DNA of 64,000 nucleotides from Planomonospora sp. ID67723 (GTDB lineage Bacteria; Actinomycetota; Actinomycetes; Streptosporangiales; Streptosporangiaceae): the NCBI RefSeq assembly GCF_015711605.1, contig NZ_JABTEZ010000002.1, positions 1,054,001 to 1,118,000 of the forward strand, given 5' to 3'. Below, piece by piece: positions 55,764 to 64,000 of the stretch. Numbering within the stretch: the first letter of the stretch is position 1; each line of letters starts with the position of its first letter. Position numbers and translations under genes: made by a program. The notes beneath the pieces are model-generated. The model saw only the letters and a program-made list of their open reading frames with translations. It searched no databases and was not told where the DNA came from.

Positions 55764-55824
55764 GGGATCGACCATGCCAGTTGTCACCGACAGTTCTCGC
55801 GCAGTCGCAGAAAGCACTCAAGGG

Positions 55825-55858
55825 GCGGGGTCACCCGACCCTGGTCGGGTGACCCCGC
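55825..55858 (-). terminator. tRNA terminator hairpin
   Basis: GCGGGGTCACCCGACC (55825-55840) and its complement (55843-55858) form a 16-bp stem with a very short loop. On the minus strand it lies just past the tRNA 3' end and separates it from the LAGLIDADG gene. Confidence 0.65.
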
Positions 55859-55864
55859 TATGTG

Positions 55865-55938
55865 TGCCCCGAGTGGGATTCGAACCCACACTGAATGGAT
55901 TTTGAGGCCATCGACTCTGCCGATTGGTCTATCGGGGC
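55865..55938 (-). tRNA. tRNA-Leu(CAA)-like, short variable loop
   Basis: On the minus strand, 74 nt fold as acceptor GCCCCGA/TCGGGGC, a 3-bp D-stem (GAC/GTC), an anticodon stem with the 7-nt loop CTCAAAA (one C-U mismatch above it) and T-arm GTGGG-TTCGAAT-CCCAC, discriminator A. The anticodon is CAA (55904-55902), which reads UUG Leu. CCA is not encoded. Leu tRNAs normally have long variable arms, but only five bases separate the stems here, so identity or function is uncertain. Confidence 0.8.
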
Positions 55939-56037
55939 ATATTTCTGGACTTGTCCAGATTGTGTGCGCCAACTGTGAGCTTACCCAAAGTGGATCAGTC
56001 ACAGGGACCGGCGTGGTCCTAATCTAGCGGACGTCGG

Positions 56038-56043
56038 TACTCT
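56038..56043 (+). promoter_or_regulatory. -10 box of a leaderless regulator mRNA
   Basis: TACTCT is seven bases before GTG 56051, with TGGTCC 18 bases upstream as a weak -35. No ribosome site precedes the GTG. Confidence 0.5.
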
Positions 56044-56050
56044 CTTGCTC

Positions 56051-56644
56051 GTGAGTACGCAGCGGCGAGTGGTGATCGCGGAAGACGAGGCGCTGATCCG
56101 CCTCGATCTCAAGGAGATGCTGGAAGAGGACGGGTACGCCGTCGTCGGGGAGGCCGGGGACGGGGAGGCGGCGGTGAAGCTGGCCTCGGAGCTCAGGCCC
56201 GATCTGGTGATCCTGGATGTGAAGATGCCCGTGCTGGACGGGATCTCGGCCGCCGAGCAGATCGTGTCGCAGCGGATCGCGCCGTGTCTGATCCTGACGG
56301 CGTTCTCGCAGCGGGATCTGGTGGAGCGGGCGAGGGACGCCGGTGCGATGGCGTACCTGGTGAAGCCGTTCACGAAGTCGGATCTGGTTCCGGCGATCGA
56401 GATGGCGGTGAGCCGCCATGAGGAGTTCGCGGCGCTGGAGCGGGAGGTGGGGACCCTCTCGGAGCGGTTGGAGACGCGCAAGCTGGTGGAGCGGGCGAAG
56501 GGGCTGCTGATGGCGGAGCACGGGTGGAGTGAGCCGCAGGCGTTCCGGTGGATTCAGAAGGCGTCGATGGATCGGCGGCTGAGCATGCGTGAGGTGGCTC
56601 AGATCGTGGTCGGGTCGGCTTCCGGGGGCGAGGGGGAGGGCTGA
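56051..56644 (+). CDS. pdtaR: ANTAR response regulator (PdtaR-like)
   Basis: The 197-aa protein has a receiver domain with phospho-acceptor Asp56 (LVILDVKMP), acidic ED pair near residue 13 and a Lys in YLVKPFT, followed by a C-terminal RNA-binding ANTAR domain (about 135-190; RKLVERAKGLLMAEHGWSEPQAFRWIQKASMDRR). ANTAR proteins bind dual-hexaloop hairpins to block termination. The TTG at 56045 is a poorer start. Gene order (pyk, tRNA, this regulator, liv) matches other actinomycetes as I recall. Its kinase is not nearby. Confidence 0.9.
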   Translation: MSTQRRVVIAEDEALIRLDLKEMLEEDGYAVVGEAGDGEAAVKLASELRPDLVILDVKMPVLDGISAAEQIVSQRIAPCLILTAFSQRDLVERARDAGAMAYLVKPFTKSDLVPAIEMAVSRHEEFAALEREVGTLSERLETRKLVERAKGLLMAEHGWSEPQAFRWIQKASMDRRLSMREVAQIVVGSASGGEGEG

Positions 56645-56649
56645 GGGGA

Positions 56650-57537
56650 TCAGCCGGGCACTCCGCAGGCTTTGCGGGCGTAGGCGAGCATGGCGTCCTG
56701 GGTCTTCTTCGGCGGGGTGACGATGAGTGATCTCGTCTCGCCTCCGGCTATGGAGACCCAGACGGGGAACAGGTAGGCCTTTTTGGCTTCGGCGAAGGCG
56801 TGGGCGTCGCAGCGGCCGGGGGTGATCTCGACGGGGATGGCGAGTTCGGCGGCGTTTCCTTCGAGGGTGGCGATGGGGCGGCGTTTTCCGGGGCGGGGGT
56901 CGACGGTGTAGTGGGTGGTGCCGCCGACGTCCTGGATGGTGACGGGGGAGGTTCCGCCGCGCCGGGTGACGTGGAGTGTTCCGCGGAGGGCGAGGAGTTC
57001 GCCGCCCTCGTGGTGGGTCCATTCGTCGCCGAAGGCGAAGTCGGCGGTCTGGCGGATGATGTGCGCCTCGCATTCGGCGCGCAGGAGTCTGCTCAGCAGT
57101 GGGTCGGGGTGGGGGAGCGGGAAGCGTACGTCGTGCGGGGGCTGGTCGCCGAGGCTGATGCGTGCGATGACGGCTGAGGGCTGCGGTTCGGGCACGGTGG
57201 TGGGGTTGCAGCGGGCCCGGCCGTACGGCATGGGCAGGTCGGTGCGGGGGGTGCGGCCGATGGTGTGGTCGAACGCGGCCGGGGGCAGGGGCTCGAAGGA
57301 GCCGCTTTCGAGGCGGACGGCGGTGAAGCGGACGGTGTGGGGGCCCTGGTTGCGTACGGTCGCCTGGAGGCGGTGGGCGGGTTCGTCGCCGCGATACTGG
57401 GCGATGCCGATCGTGAGGCCTGCGGGTGGGGCGGCGGTGGGGTCCGCCGGCGCGGGTCGGGGGGTGCGGCTGCAGGCGGTGAGGGCGGCGATGCTGGTCA
57501 CCGTCATGATGGCGGCGAGCGTCCTGCCGAAGATCAT
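56650..57537 (-). CDS. Uncharacterised lipoprotein
   Basis: From ATG 57537 the product is 295 aa with lipobox ALTAC (Cys22) and mainly beta-strands: HRLQATVRNQGPHTVRFTAVRLESGSF, IARISLGDQPPHDVRFPLP, GTLHVTRRGGTSPVTIQDVGGTTHYTVDPR. Two Cys in RCNPTT, RCDAHAF and ECEAHI suggest disulphides. Function is unknown; it is surface-anchored. An earlier in-frame start at 57723 lacks lipobox position and was rejected. A consensus-like promoter lies immediately upstream with the ATG at its start. Confidence 0.75.
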   Translation of the reverse strand: MIFGRTLAAIMTVTSIAALTACSRTPRPAPADPTAAPPAGLTIGIAQYRGDEPAHRLQATVRNQGPHTVRFTAVRLESGSFEPLPPAAFDHTIGRTPRTDLPMPYGRARCNPTTVPEPQPSAVIARISLGDQPPHDVRFPLPHPDPLLSRLLRAECEAHIIRQTADFAFGDEWTHHEGGELLALRGTLHVTRRGGTSPVTIQDVGGTTHYTVDPRPGKRRPIATLEGNAAELAIPVEITPGRCDAHAFAEAKKAYLFPVWVSIAGGETRSLIVTPPKKTQDAMLAYARKACGVPG

Positions 57538-57543
57538 GGCCGC

Positions 57544-57572
57544 AGGGTATGCTGTTGACTCCGCCGTGTGAA
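57544..57572 (-). promoter_or_regulatory. Promoter of the lipoprotein gene
   Basis: On the minus strand TTCACA (57572-57567) is followed, after exactly 17 bases, by TACCCT (57549-57544), then six bases to ATG 57537. The mRNA is therefore probably leaderless. Confidence 0.6.
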
Positions 57573-57781
57573 GTCCCGTGGTGCTGTCGGCGCTTGTGGG
57601 GTCCGTGGGGGGTGTGACGGACGGATCCGCAGGTTGAGGACTTATTACGACTCCGCATCCAAGTGTCCTCAGTTCAGGCGCATGCCTGGTGCTTGCCCTC
57701 GGGGTTTTATACGTTTCCGTCATTCAATCGGGACGGGTCGGCGGTGCTGACATATCCCAGCCTGGATGAAGGAGAAACTTC

Positions 57782-59071
57782 ATGATCCGCATTGCCCCTC
57801 TAGGGCGCGTGCTGGCCGTCACCGCGGCGGCGAGCCTCGCTCTGACGGCCTGTAGTGGTGGCGAGGAGCCCAAGTCGACCACCTCGGCCGCTCCGGAGTC
57901 GTCGGCTCCGGGCGCGGCGGCGGCGAAGGGCGACGGGACCCTGACCATCGGCACCCTGCTGCCGCAGACCGGTTCGCTCGCTTTCCTCGGCCCGCCGGAG
58001 TTCGCCGGCGTGGACCTGGCCATCGAAGAGATCAACGCCGCGGGTGGCGTGCTCGGCAAGCCCGTGGCGAAGGTTCACACCGACTCGGGTGACACTACGA
58101 CCAACATCGCCTCGCAGTCGGTCGACAAGCTGCTCGCGCAGAAGTCGGACGCGATCATCGGTGCGGCGTCGTCGTCGGTGTCGCTCTCGGTGATCGACAA
58201 GATCACGGGTGCCGGTGTGGTGCACTTCTCTCCGGCGAACACCTCCGACCAGCTCACCACCTACGCCGACAAGGGCCTGTACTTCCGTACGGCTCCGCCG
58301 GACGTGCTCCAGGGCCGTGTCCTGGGTGACCTGGTGGTGGCCGACGGCAACGACACCGTGGGCATTCTGGCGCTGCAGGACGCGTACGGCACCGGTCTGG
58401 CCGACAACGTGGAGAAGGCCGTCGTGGCCGGTGGCGGCGAGGTCGTGGAGAAGATCATCTACGACCCGAAGGCCACCGACTTCGCGGCCGACGTCTCCAA
58501 GATCGCGGCCAAGAAGCCGAAGGGCATCGTGCTGATCGGCTTCGAGGAGACCGCCAAGGTCATGCAGGAGCTGGTCAAGCAGGGTCTGACCGCCGACAAG
58601 CACAAGTGGTACATGGTGGACGGCAACCTGTCGAACACCAACTACGTGAAGTTCCCCAAGGGCACGCTGACCGGCGTGAAGGGCACCCAGCCCGGCGCCG
58701 AGGTCAAGGGTGACTTCCGGGAGCGCATGCTGAAGACCGACCCGGCCCTCAAGGACTTCAACTACGGTCCGGAGTCCTACGACGCCACGATCCTGGTCGC
58801 GCTCGCGGCTGAGCTGGCCAAGGACGACTCCGGTACGGCGATCGCCTCCAAGCTGATCGAGGTCAGCAAGGGCGGCGAGAAGTGCACCAGCTACAAGGCC
58901 TGCCTGGAGCTGCTGAAGGCCGACAAGGACTTCGACTTCGACGGCGCCAGCGGCCCGATCGAGTTCAACGACGCCGGTGACCCGGCCGAGGCGACGATCG
59001 GCATCTACCAGTACGGCGACGACAACACCAACAAGCAGCTCGAGTTCCGCTCGGGCAAGATCGACGGCTGA
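57782..59071 (+). CDS. livK: Branched-chain amino acid binding lipoprotein
   Basis: The 429-aa protein has a signal peptide with lipobox ALTAC (Cys24) and a periplasmic-binding fold of type I (TIGTLLPQTGSLAFLGPPEFAGVDLAIEEINAAGG, SSVSLSVIDKITGAGV, FNYGPESYDATILVALA). It captures branched-chain or related amino acids for LivHMGF, encoded convergent 600 bases away. AAGGAGAAA lies directly upstream of ATG 57782. Upstream 57573-57781 holds no gene. Confidence 0.92.
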   Translation: MIRIAPLGRVLAVTAAASLALTACSGGEEPKSTTSAAPESSAPGAAAAKGDGTLTIGTLLPQTGSLAFLGPPEFAGVDLAIEEINAAGGVLGKPVAKVHTDSGDTTTNIASQSVDKLLAQKSDAIIGAASSSVSLSVIDKITGAGVVHFSPANTSDQLTTYADKGLYFRTAPPDVLQGRVLGDLVVADGNDTVGILALQDAYGTGLADNVEKAVVAGGGEVVEKIIYDPKATDFAADVSKIAAKKPKGIVLIGFEETAKVMQELVKQGLTADKHKWYMVDGNLSNTNYVKFPKGTLTGVKGTQPGAEVKGDFRERMLKTDPALKDFNYGPESYDATILVALAAELAKDDSGTAIASKLIEVSKGGEKCTSYKACLELLKADKDFDFDGASGPIEFNDAGDPAEATIGIYQYGDDNTNKQLEFRSGKIDG

Positions 59072-59092
59072 TCGGCCGCACGGTCTAGGGGA

Positions 59093-59128
59093 GGGGGCCC
59101 GGTCCGCGAGGACCGGGCCCCCTTTTTT
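59093..59128 (+). terminator. livK rho-independent terminator
   Basis: GGGGGCCCGGTCC (59093-59105), the tetraloop GCGA, its exact complement (59110-59122) and six T's (59123-59128). A textbook terminator 21 bases after the livK stop. Confidence 0.95.
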
Positions 59129-59484
59129 CGTGTGCGCCGGGCGTGGACGCGGTGGCGGGCTTCCCGGCGCGGTGGTCGGTTCGGCGGGCCCGCCGGCCGG
59201 GCTGCCCCCGGTTCGGGAAGAGCCTGGGACGGGTTTTCAACGGCTCTGCCTGGCCCGCCCGAGGGTGCGGGGACGGCGCGGGCCGGGGGGCGGATCGCGG
59301 GGGCCGGCAGTGGTCCCGGGTGACGGCGAGGGTGTGCCGGGGTCCGCGCTGGGCGGGTCCGGGGTCCGGCGAGGGGATGCCCGGAAGCGGCCGGGCCCGG
59401 TGTGCGGGGTGTGAGGCGGGCGGCTCGGTGCCGCTGAAGGTGTCGCCGGGCCGGGATGGGGTCTGTGCGGCGGTGCGGGGGCCT

Positions 59485-59501
59485 GCGGGCTCCCGTGCCG
59501 G
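59485..59501 (+). repeat. 17-bp direct repeat, copy 1
   Basis: GCGGGCTCCCGTGCCGG; an identical copy starts 44 bases later at 59529-59545, both followed by (T/G)CGGCG. Confidence 0.7.
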
Positions 59502-59528
59502 TCGGCGGGGCATCCGGAGGGCCGGGGG

Positions 59529-59545
59529 GCGGGCTCCCGTGCCGG
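59529..59545 (+). repeat. 17-bp direct repeat, copy 2
   Basis: Second identical copy of the unit at 59485-59501. Confidence 0.7.
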
Positions 59546-59633
59546 GCGGCGCAGAGACGGGGCAGAAGGGCGCAGGGAGGGGCCCGGGGGGACATGTGGG
59601 GAGACATGCGGGGAGGGCGCGGGGAGACGCGGA

Positions 59634-59666
59634 AAGGGCCCCCGACCGGAACGGTCGGGGGCCCTT
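59634..59666 (-). terminator. livF terminator
   Basis: On the minus strand, AAGGGCCCCCGACCG pairs with its complement around a 3-base loop; the 3' side ends in TTT. It lies just beyond the livF stop. Confidence 0.8.
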
Positions 59667-59680
59667 CGCGGTGGGACCGG

Positions 59681-60483
<803 letters not shown>

Positions 60484-60487
<4 letters not shown>

Positions 60488-61443
60488 TCCGCGGCCTCCT
60501 TCGTGCTTGCCGGGGTGCCTTCGGCCTCGGCCTGGAGTTCGGCCTCGGCCTCGTGCAGCTGCTCCTCGAGTTCCTCGGCGGAGAGCGGCGCGTCGTGGTG
60601 GGCGCCGAGGTAGGCGTCGATGACCCGGGGGTCGGACATGATGGTGTCCGGGGGGCCCTCGGAGATGACGGCGCCCTGGGCCATGACGATGACCCAGTCG
60701 CTGATGTCGCGGACCATGTCCATGTCGTGCTCGACGAACAGCACGGTCATGCCCTGCTCGCGCAGGTCCTTGACGTGGCCGAGCAGCGACTGGGTGAGCG
60801 CGGGGTTGACCCCGGCCATGGGCTCGTCGAGCATGACCAGCTCGGGGCCGACCATGAGCGCGCGGGCCATCTCCAGCAGCTTGCGCTGGCCTCCGGAGAG
60901 GGAGCCGGCGAAGTCCTCGGACTTGGCGTCGAGCTTGAAGCGTGCGAGGAGCTTCTCGGCGCGCTCGGTGATCTCGTCTTCCTGGCCCCTCCACAGGGAG
61001 GGGATGAGCGCGTTGAAGAAGTTCTCGCCGCGCTGGCCCTGCGCGCCGAGCCGCATGTTCTCCATGACGGTCAGCTTGGACAGGGCCTTGGTGAGCTGGA
61101 AGGTGCGGACCATGCCGTGGCGGGCCACCTTGTGGGCGGGCACGCCGTTCATCTTCCGGCCGTTGAAGGTCCATTCGCCCGCGTCGGCGGTGTCGAAACC
61201 GGTGAGCTGGTTGAAGAAGGTGGTCTTGCCGGCGCCGTTGGGGCCGATCAGCGCGGTGATGGAGCCGCGCTGGATCTCGACGTGGTCGACGTTGACGGCG
61301 GTGAGGCCGCCGAAGCGCCGGACCACCTTGTCCACGACCAGGATGGGGTCGGGCTTGGGCACTCCGGGTTCGCTGGGCAGGCCGGCGAACGCGGCGAGGG
61401 CCGCCTTGCGGCTGCTGGGGGTCGTCCCCTCGTCAGCGTGCAT
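60484..61443 (-). CDS. livG: Branched-chain amino acid ABC transporter ATPase
   Basis: The 319-aa ATPase has Walker A GPNGAGKTT, LSGGQRKLLEMARAL and Walker B LVMLDEPMAGVNP. It has an N-terminal extension of 30 residues and a C-terminal acidic coiled segment (SAEELEEQLHEAEAELQAEAE), unusual for LivG. It overlaps livM by 11 bases. Confidence 0.93.
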
Positions 61444-62419
61444 CGATCGCGATCTCCCTCTTGTCTCCGAAGATGCCCTGCGGCCGGAAGATCAGCAGCA
61501 GGACCAGTCCCAGGCCGACGAGCATGAAGCGGACGGGGCCCACCTGGGTGGTGGTCATGAAGGTGATGTACCCGGCGGCGACCAGCTCGCTGAGGGTGTT
61601 GCCGATGAAGACCAGCAGCACCCAGAAGATGGCGGCGCCGAGGACCGGGCCGAGCACGCGGGCGGCGCCGCCCAGGATGACGATGGTGTAGGCGTAGAAC
61701 GTCAGCTCGGTGCCGAAGACGTCCGGCTGGACGGAGGCGTTGCCGAGGGCGTAGACGAAGCCGCCGAGGCAGCCGATGACGCCGCCGAGGACCAGCGACT
61801 GCATCTTGTAGGAGAAGACGCTCTTGCCGAGGCTGCGCACGGCGTCCTCGTCCTCGCGGATGGCCTTGAGCACGCGGCCCCAGGGGCTCTTCATCAGCAG
61901 GTAGACGAGCAGGCAGGCCAGGACGATGAGGATCCAGCCGACGACGAGGATCCACAGCACGCGCTCGTTGAAGCCGATGGGGCCGATGCCGTACTCCCCC
62001 CGGGGGAACGGGTTGAGCGCGTAGAAGCCGTCGGAGAAGCCCTGCCGTCCGTCGGAGCCGCCGAAGACGTCCTTGAAGGCGACTGAGCGGAAGACGAGGC
62101 GGACGATCTCGGCGGCGGCGATGGTGACGATCGCCAGGTAGTCCGCGCGCAGTTGCAGGGTGGGGATGCCCAGCAGGAAGGCGAGGATCACGGTGGCGAT
62201 CAGGCCGATGACGATGCCGAGCCAGAAGGGCAGCCCGAAGGTGGCCACGGTGACGGCCAGGCCGTAGGCGGCGACGCCGAGGAAGGCCGCCTGACCGAAG
62301 TTGAGCAGGCCGGTGTAGCCGAATTGGATGTTGATGCCGATGGCGGCGAGGGCGTAGACGACCGTCTCGAGGCCGATGGCGGCCTCGACGGTGGTTACGA
62401 AGATCGTTGTCCAGTCCAT
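61433..62419 (-). CDS. livM: Branched-chain amino acid ABC transporter permease
   Basis: The 328-aa protein has eight to nine helices with the typical FGYTGLLNFGQAAFLGVAAYG segment and an EAA-like loop (IREDEDAVRSLG). It forms the channel with LivH. ATG 62419 is 15 bases after the livH stop. Confidence 0.93.
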   Translation of the reverse strand: MDWTTIFVTTVEAAIGLETVVYALAAIGINIQFGYTGLLNFGQAAFLGVAAYGLAVTVATFGLPFWLGIVIGLIATVILAFLLGIPTLQLRADYLAIVTIAAAEIVRLVFRSVAFKDVFGGSDGRQGFSDGFYALNPFPRGEYGIGPIGFNERVLWILVVGWILIVLACLLVYLLMKSPWGRVLKAIREDEDAVRSLGKSVFSYKMQSLVLGGVIGCLGGFVYALGNASVQPDVFGTELTFYAYTIVILGGAARVLGPVLGAAIFWVLLVFIGNTLSELVAAGYITFMTTTQVGPVRFMLVGLGLVLLLIFRPQGIFGDKREIAIDAR

Positions 62420-62434
62420 GGTGGTTCTCCCCCG

Positions 62435-63730
62435 TCAGCCGATGCGCTCGCGGCGGCCGAGGATGCCCTGCGGCCGGAAAAGGAGGACGATGATGAGCAC
62501 GCCGAGCGCGCCGACGCTCTTCAGCTCCGGCGGTATCCACAGCGTGGAGACCTGGACGAACAGGCCGACCACCAGGGAGCCGACGAGCGCGCCGAAGGCG
62601 GTGCCCAGACCGCCGAGGACGACGCCGGCGAAGATGAGCAGCAGGATCTCCTGGCCCATCGTGTACTTCAGGCTCTGCGACAGGGCGAGCATGACGCCGG
62701 CCAGGGCCGCGAGCGCGCCGCCGGCGGTCCAGATGATGCGGATCACCTGGTCCACGTTGATGCCGGAGGAGGCGGCGAGCGCGGGGTTGTCGGCGACGGC
62801 TCGGGCCGCCTTGCCGGTGCGGGTCTTGAGCAGGGCGATGCCGACGAAGATCAGGACGGCCAGCTCGATGGCCATCACGATGAAGTTCTTGGGCGCGGCG
62901 ATGATCGGCCCGACCTGGATGCCCGGCTGGGCGTTGTACTCGGTGTACTGCTCGGTCTCACCGCCGAACAGGAACAGGAACAGGAAGCGCAGGAACAGCG
63001 CCACGCCGATCGAGATGATCATCATGGCGATCAGTCCGCTGCCGCGGTTGCGCAGCCAGCCCCAGAAGAGCCTGTCCTGGAGGTAGCCGAGGATGCCGCC
63101 GAGGATGACGGCGATGAAGGCGGCGGGGATGACGCCCAGGCCGAAGCCGACGTTGACCATGTAGGCCAGCAGGGCGCCGAGGGTGACCAGTTCGCCGTGG
63201 GCGAAGTTGGTCAGGCCGGTGGTGCCGAAGATGAGGGAGAGGCCCATGGCGGCCAGGGCGATGACCAGCCCGAGGTTGATGCCCTCGAAGATGAGCTGGG
63301 GGGCCCTGCCCCACATGGAGGGCTCCGTCGGGGCCGGCGTGGCGCCGGTCTCCTTGCCGCCCTGGCCCGACGGGACGAGGGCGAACAGCACGTTGGAGAC
63401 GTTGCTCTCGTAGACGGTGGGAGTGCGCTTGTTGTTACCGTCCCTGACCTGAACGCCCGGGGGGAGCGTGCTGGTGTCCAGGGTGACCTGGTACTTGCCG
63501 GCTTCGGGGACGGAGATCGTCCACTCGCCCTGAGCGTTGCTCGTGGCTTCTCCGACGGGGTCGCCGTTTTCGGCGGCGACGGCAATTTTCACGCCGTTCA
63601 CTGGCTGGCCTTGGAATTTGAGTGTGCCCTTCAGGCCCTCGCCCTCTGCCCACGCGGTGGTCGGGCCGGCGGCGAGCAGGAAGATGAGTCCACCCAGGAA
63701 GGCCGTGAACGCGATCACGGCTCTGCGCAA
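62435..63730 (-). CDS. livH: LivH permease fused to a secreted-type beta-sandwich domain
   Basis: From TTG 63730, with GAGGGAG five bases upstream, the product is 431 aa. It opens with a signal-peptide-like helix (about 1-28, ending TAWA), then an extracytoplasmic beta-sandwich resembling carboxypeptidase-regulatory or transthyretin-like repeats (about 33-125; GTLKFQGQPVNGVKIAVAAENG, GKYQVTLDTSTLPPG), and finally the LivH permease with FGTTGLTNFAHGELVTLGALLAYM and its eight helices. The fusion places a binding-like domain outside the membrane. I recall a similar N-terminus in other actinomycete LivH proteins. Confidence 0.88.
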   Translation of the reverse strand: MRRAVIAFTAFLGGLIFLLAAGPTTAWAEGEGLKGTLKFQGQPVNGVKIAVAAENGDPVGEATSNAQGEWTISVPEAGKYQVTLDTSTLPPGVQVRDGNNKRTPTVYESNVSNVLFALVPSGQGGKETGATPAPTEPSMWGRAPQLIFEGINLGLVIALAAMGLSLIFGTTGLTNFAHGELVTLGALLAYMVNVGFGLGVIPAAFIAVILGGILGYLQDRLFWGWLRNRGSGLIAMMIISIGVALFLRFLFLFLFGGETEQYTEYNAQPGIQVGPIIAAPKNFIVMAIELAVLIFVGIALLKTRTGKAARAVADNPALAASSGINVDQVIRIIWTAGGALAALAGVMLALSQSLKYTMGQEILLLIFAGVVLGGLGTAFGALVGSLVVGLFVQVSTLWIPPELKSVGALGVLIIVLLFRPQGILGRRERIG

Positions 63731-63850
63731 TGGTGCTCCCTCATTAAGGTCATGGCGGGTTCGTGACCCGGCGTCTTGGCACGGCGGCCGCGAGGAGGTT
63801 GCGGCGCCGTGGCCGGAGCTTAATGGGGGTCGCCCGTTTATAGTCCGTTC

Positions 63851-63866
63851 GTCACCAATCGGTGAC
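63851..63866 (-). promoter_or_regulatory. Inverted repeat in the liv leader
   Basis: GTCACC-AATC-GGTGAC is a 16-bp palindrome about 15 bases past the predicted start site of the liv operon; it could be an operator. Confidence 0.45.
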
Positions 63867-63886
63867 CATGGTGTTTCCCTGACGTG

Positions 63887-63915
63887 AGCATAACTGCCCT
63901 GGTCAGAGGCGACAA
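63887..63915 (-). promoter_or_regulatory. Promoter of livHMGF
   Basis: On the minus strand TTGTCG (63915-63910) and TATGCT (63892-63887) are 17 bases apart; transcription would start near 63880, leaving a leader of about 150 bases before TTG 63730. Confidence 0.6.
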
Positions 63916-63990
63916 ACCGGGCGACTGGGCGCGTCGGCAGGTGCATCGAATGATGGGATGTCCGGGTTTTAGGCTCATCCGAAGGAAGTT

Positions 63991-64000
63991 GTGACGGGCC
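63991..64000 (+). CDS. Possible start of a divergent gene (partial)
   Basis: GTG 63991 follows GAAGGAAG (63981-63988) closely and opens VTG... at the window edge. Only three codons are visible, so this is only a candidate start, and the product cannot be named. Confidence 0.2.

Larger units (their letters stand above)
59129..59633. other. 505-bp G-rich gap between two terminators
   Basis: The plus strand is extremely G-rich. Frames here have no ribosome site and mostly run through GC-rich noise, so I see no supported gene. It contains a 17-bp direct repeat (59485-59501, 59529-59545) and degenerate GACATGYGGGGA units near 59591-59625. Confidence 0.6.

Overview
The window is chromosomal DNA of a very high-GC actinobacterium. 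Codon bias, GTG and TTG starts, leaderless genes, PriA in place of HisA plus TrpF, TIGR02234/TIGR03085-type proteins, a PdtaR-like ANTAR regulator and the order dnaE-his-trp-lgt-gltBD-pyk-liv all fit Actinomycetia. The family Streptosporangiaceae is my best guess, but it is an inference from gene order and cannot be proved here. I see no rRNA, CRISPR array, insertion sequence or prophage.

Layout. 1-191: 3' end of dnaE. 205-5396: an operator/promoter, then a secreted metallophosphatase, an MFS transporter, an anchored beta-propeller protein and a secreted serine hydrolase. 5559-9132 (minus): cell-wall genes, a MurA homologue whose catalytic Cys is Asp and a class A penicillin-binding protein. 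9233-11810: a membrane protein, an amidase and a YbaK-type deacylase. 11973-18187: histidine operon hisD-hisC-hisB-(51-aa membrane protein)-hisH-(113-aa membrane protein)-priA-(RidA)-hisF. 18511-32485: an accessory block with a 53-aa membrane peptide, a MerR regulator divergent from two membrane proteins across a near-perfect 28-bp palindrome, a TIGR03085 protein, an asymmetric heterodimeric ABC exporter, PPK2, a small HAD protein, a PotABCD-type polyamine importer, and a divergent GntR/FCD regulator with a soluble cache-domain protein. 32475-37709: hisI, the Trp-associated membrane protein, two small membrane proteins and trpC-trpB-trpA. 37998-43061: MauE- and DsbA-like redox proteins, lgt, a VIT-family transporter and a tandem pair of paralogous two-cysteine proteins. 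43030-44595 (minus): a branched-polyamine-synthase-like protein. 44934-50953: gltB-gltD. 51162-54896: a subtilisin-like protease, a DUF2784 protein and pyk. 54996-55938 (minus): an HTH/LAGLIDADG protein beside an odd tRNA. 56051-57537: a PdtaR-like regulator and a convergent lipoprotein. 57782-63730: liv system, livK on plus and livH-M-G-F converging on it from the minus strand.

The genes serve mainly amino-acid anabolism (His, Trp, Glu), nitrogen and amino-acid uptake (liv, gltBD), envelope assembly (MurA, PBP, Lgt, thiol proteins) and solute export or import. PriA probably serves both His and Trp synthesis, because no trpF is present. The his genes are split: hisI sits about 14 kb from hisF, after the accessory block, and hisG, hisE, trpE, trpD and trpG are not in the window.

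Points most worth a second look: a tRNA with a Leu CAA anticodon but a 5-nt variable loop; the adjacent free-standing HTH/LAGLIDADG gene; the MerR palindrome controlling an undescribed membrane pair; short 'SERSER' ORFs coupled to his and trp genes; the Cys-pair paralogues next to a thiol-redox/Lgt cluster; and LivH with a secreted-type beta-sandwich at its N-terminus. None is proven to be a new system.
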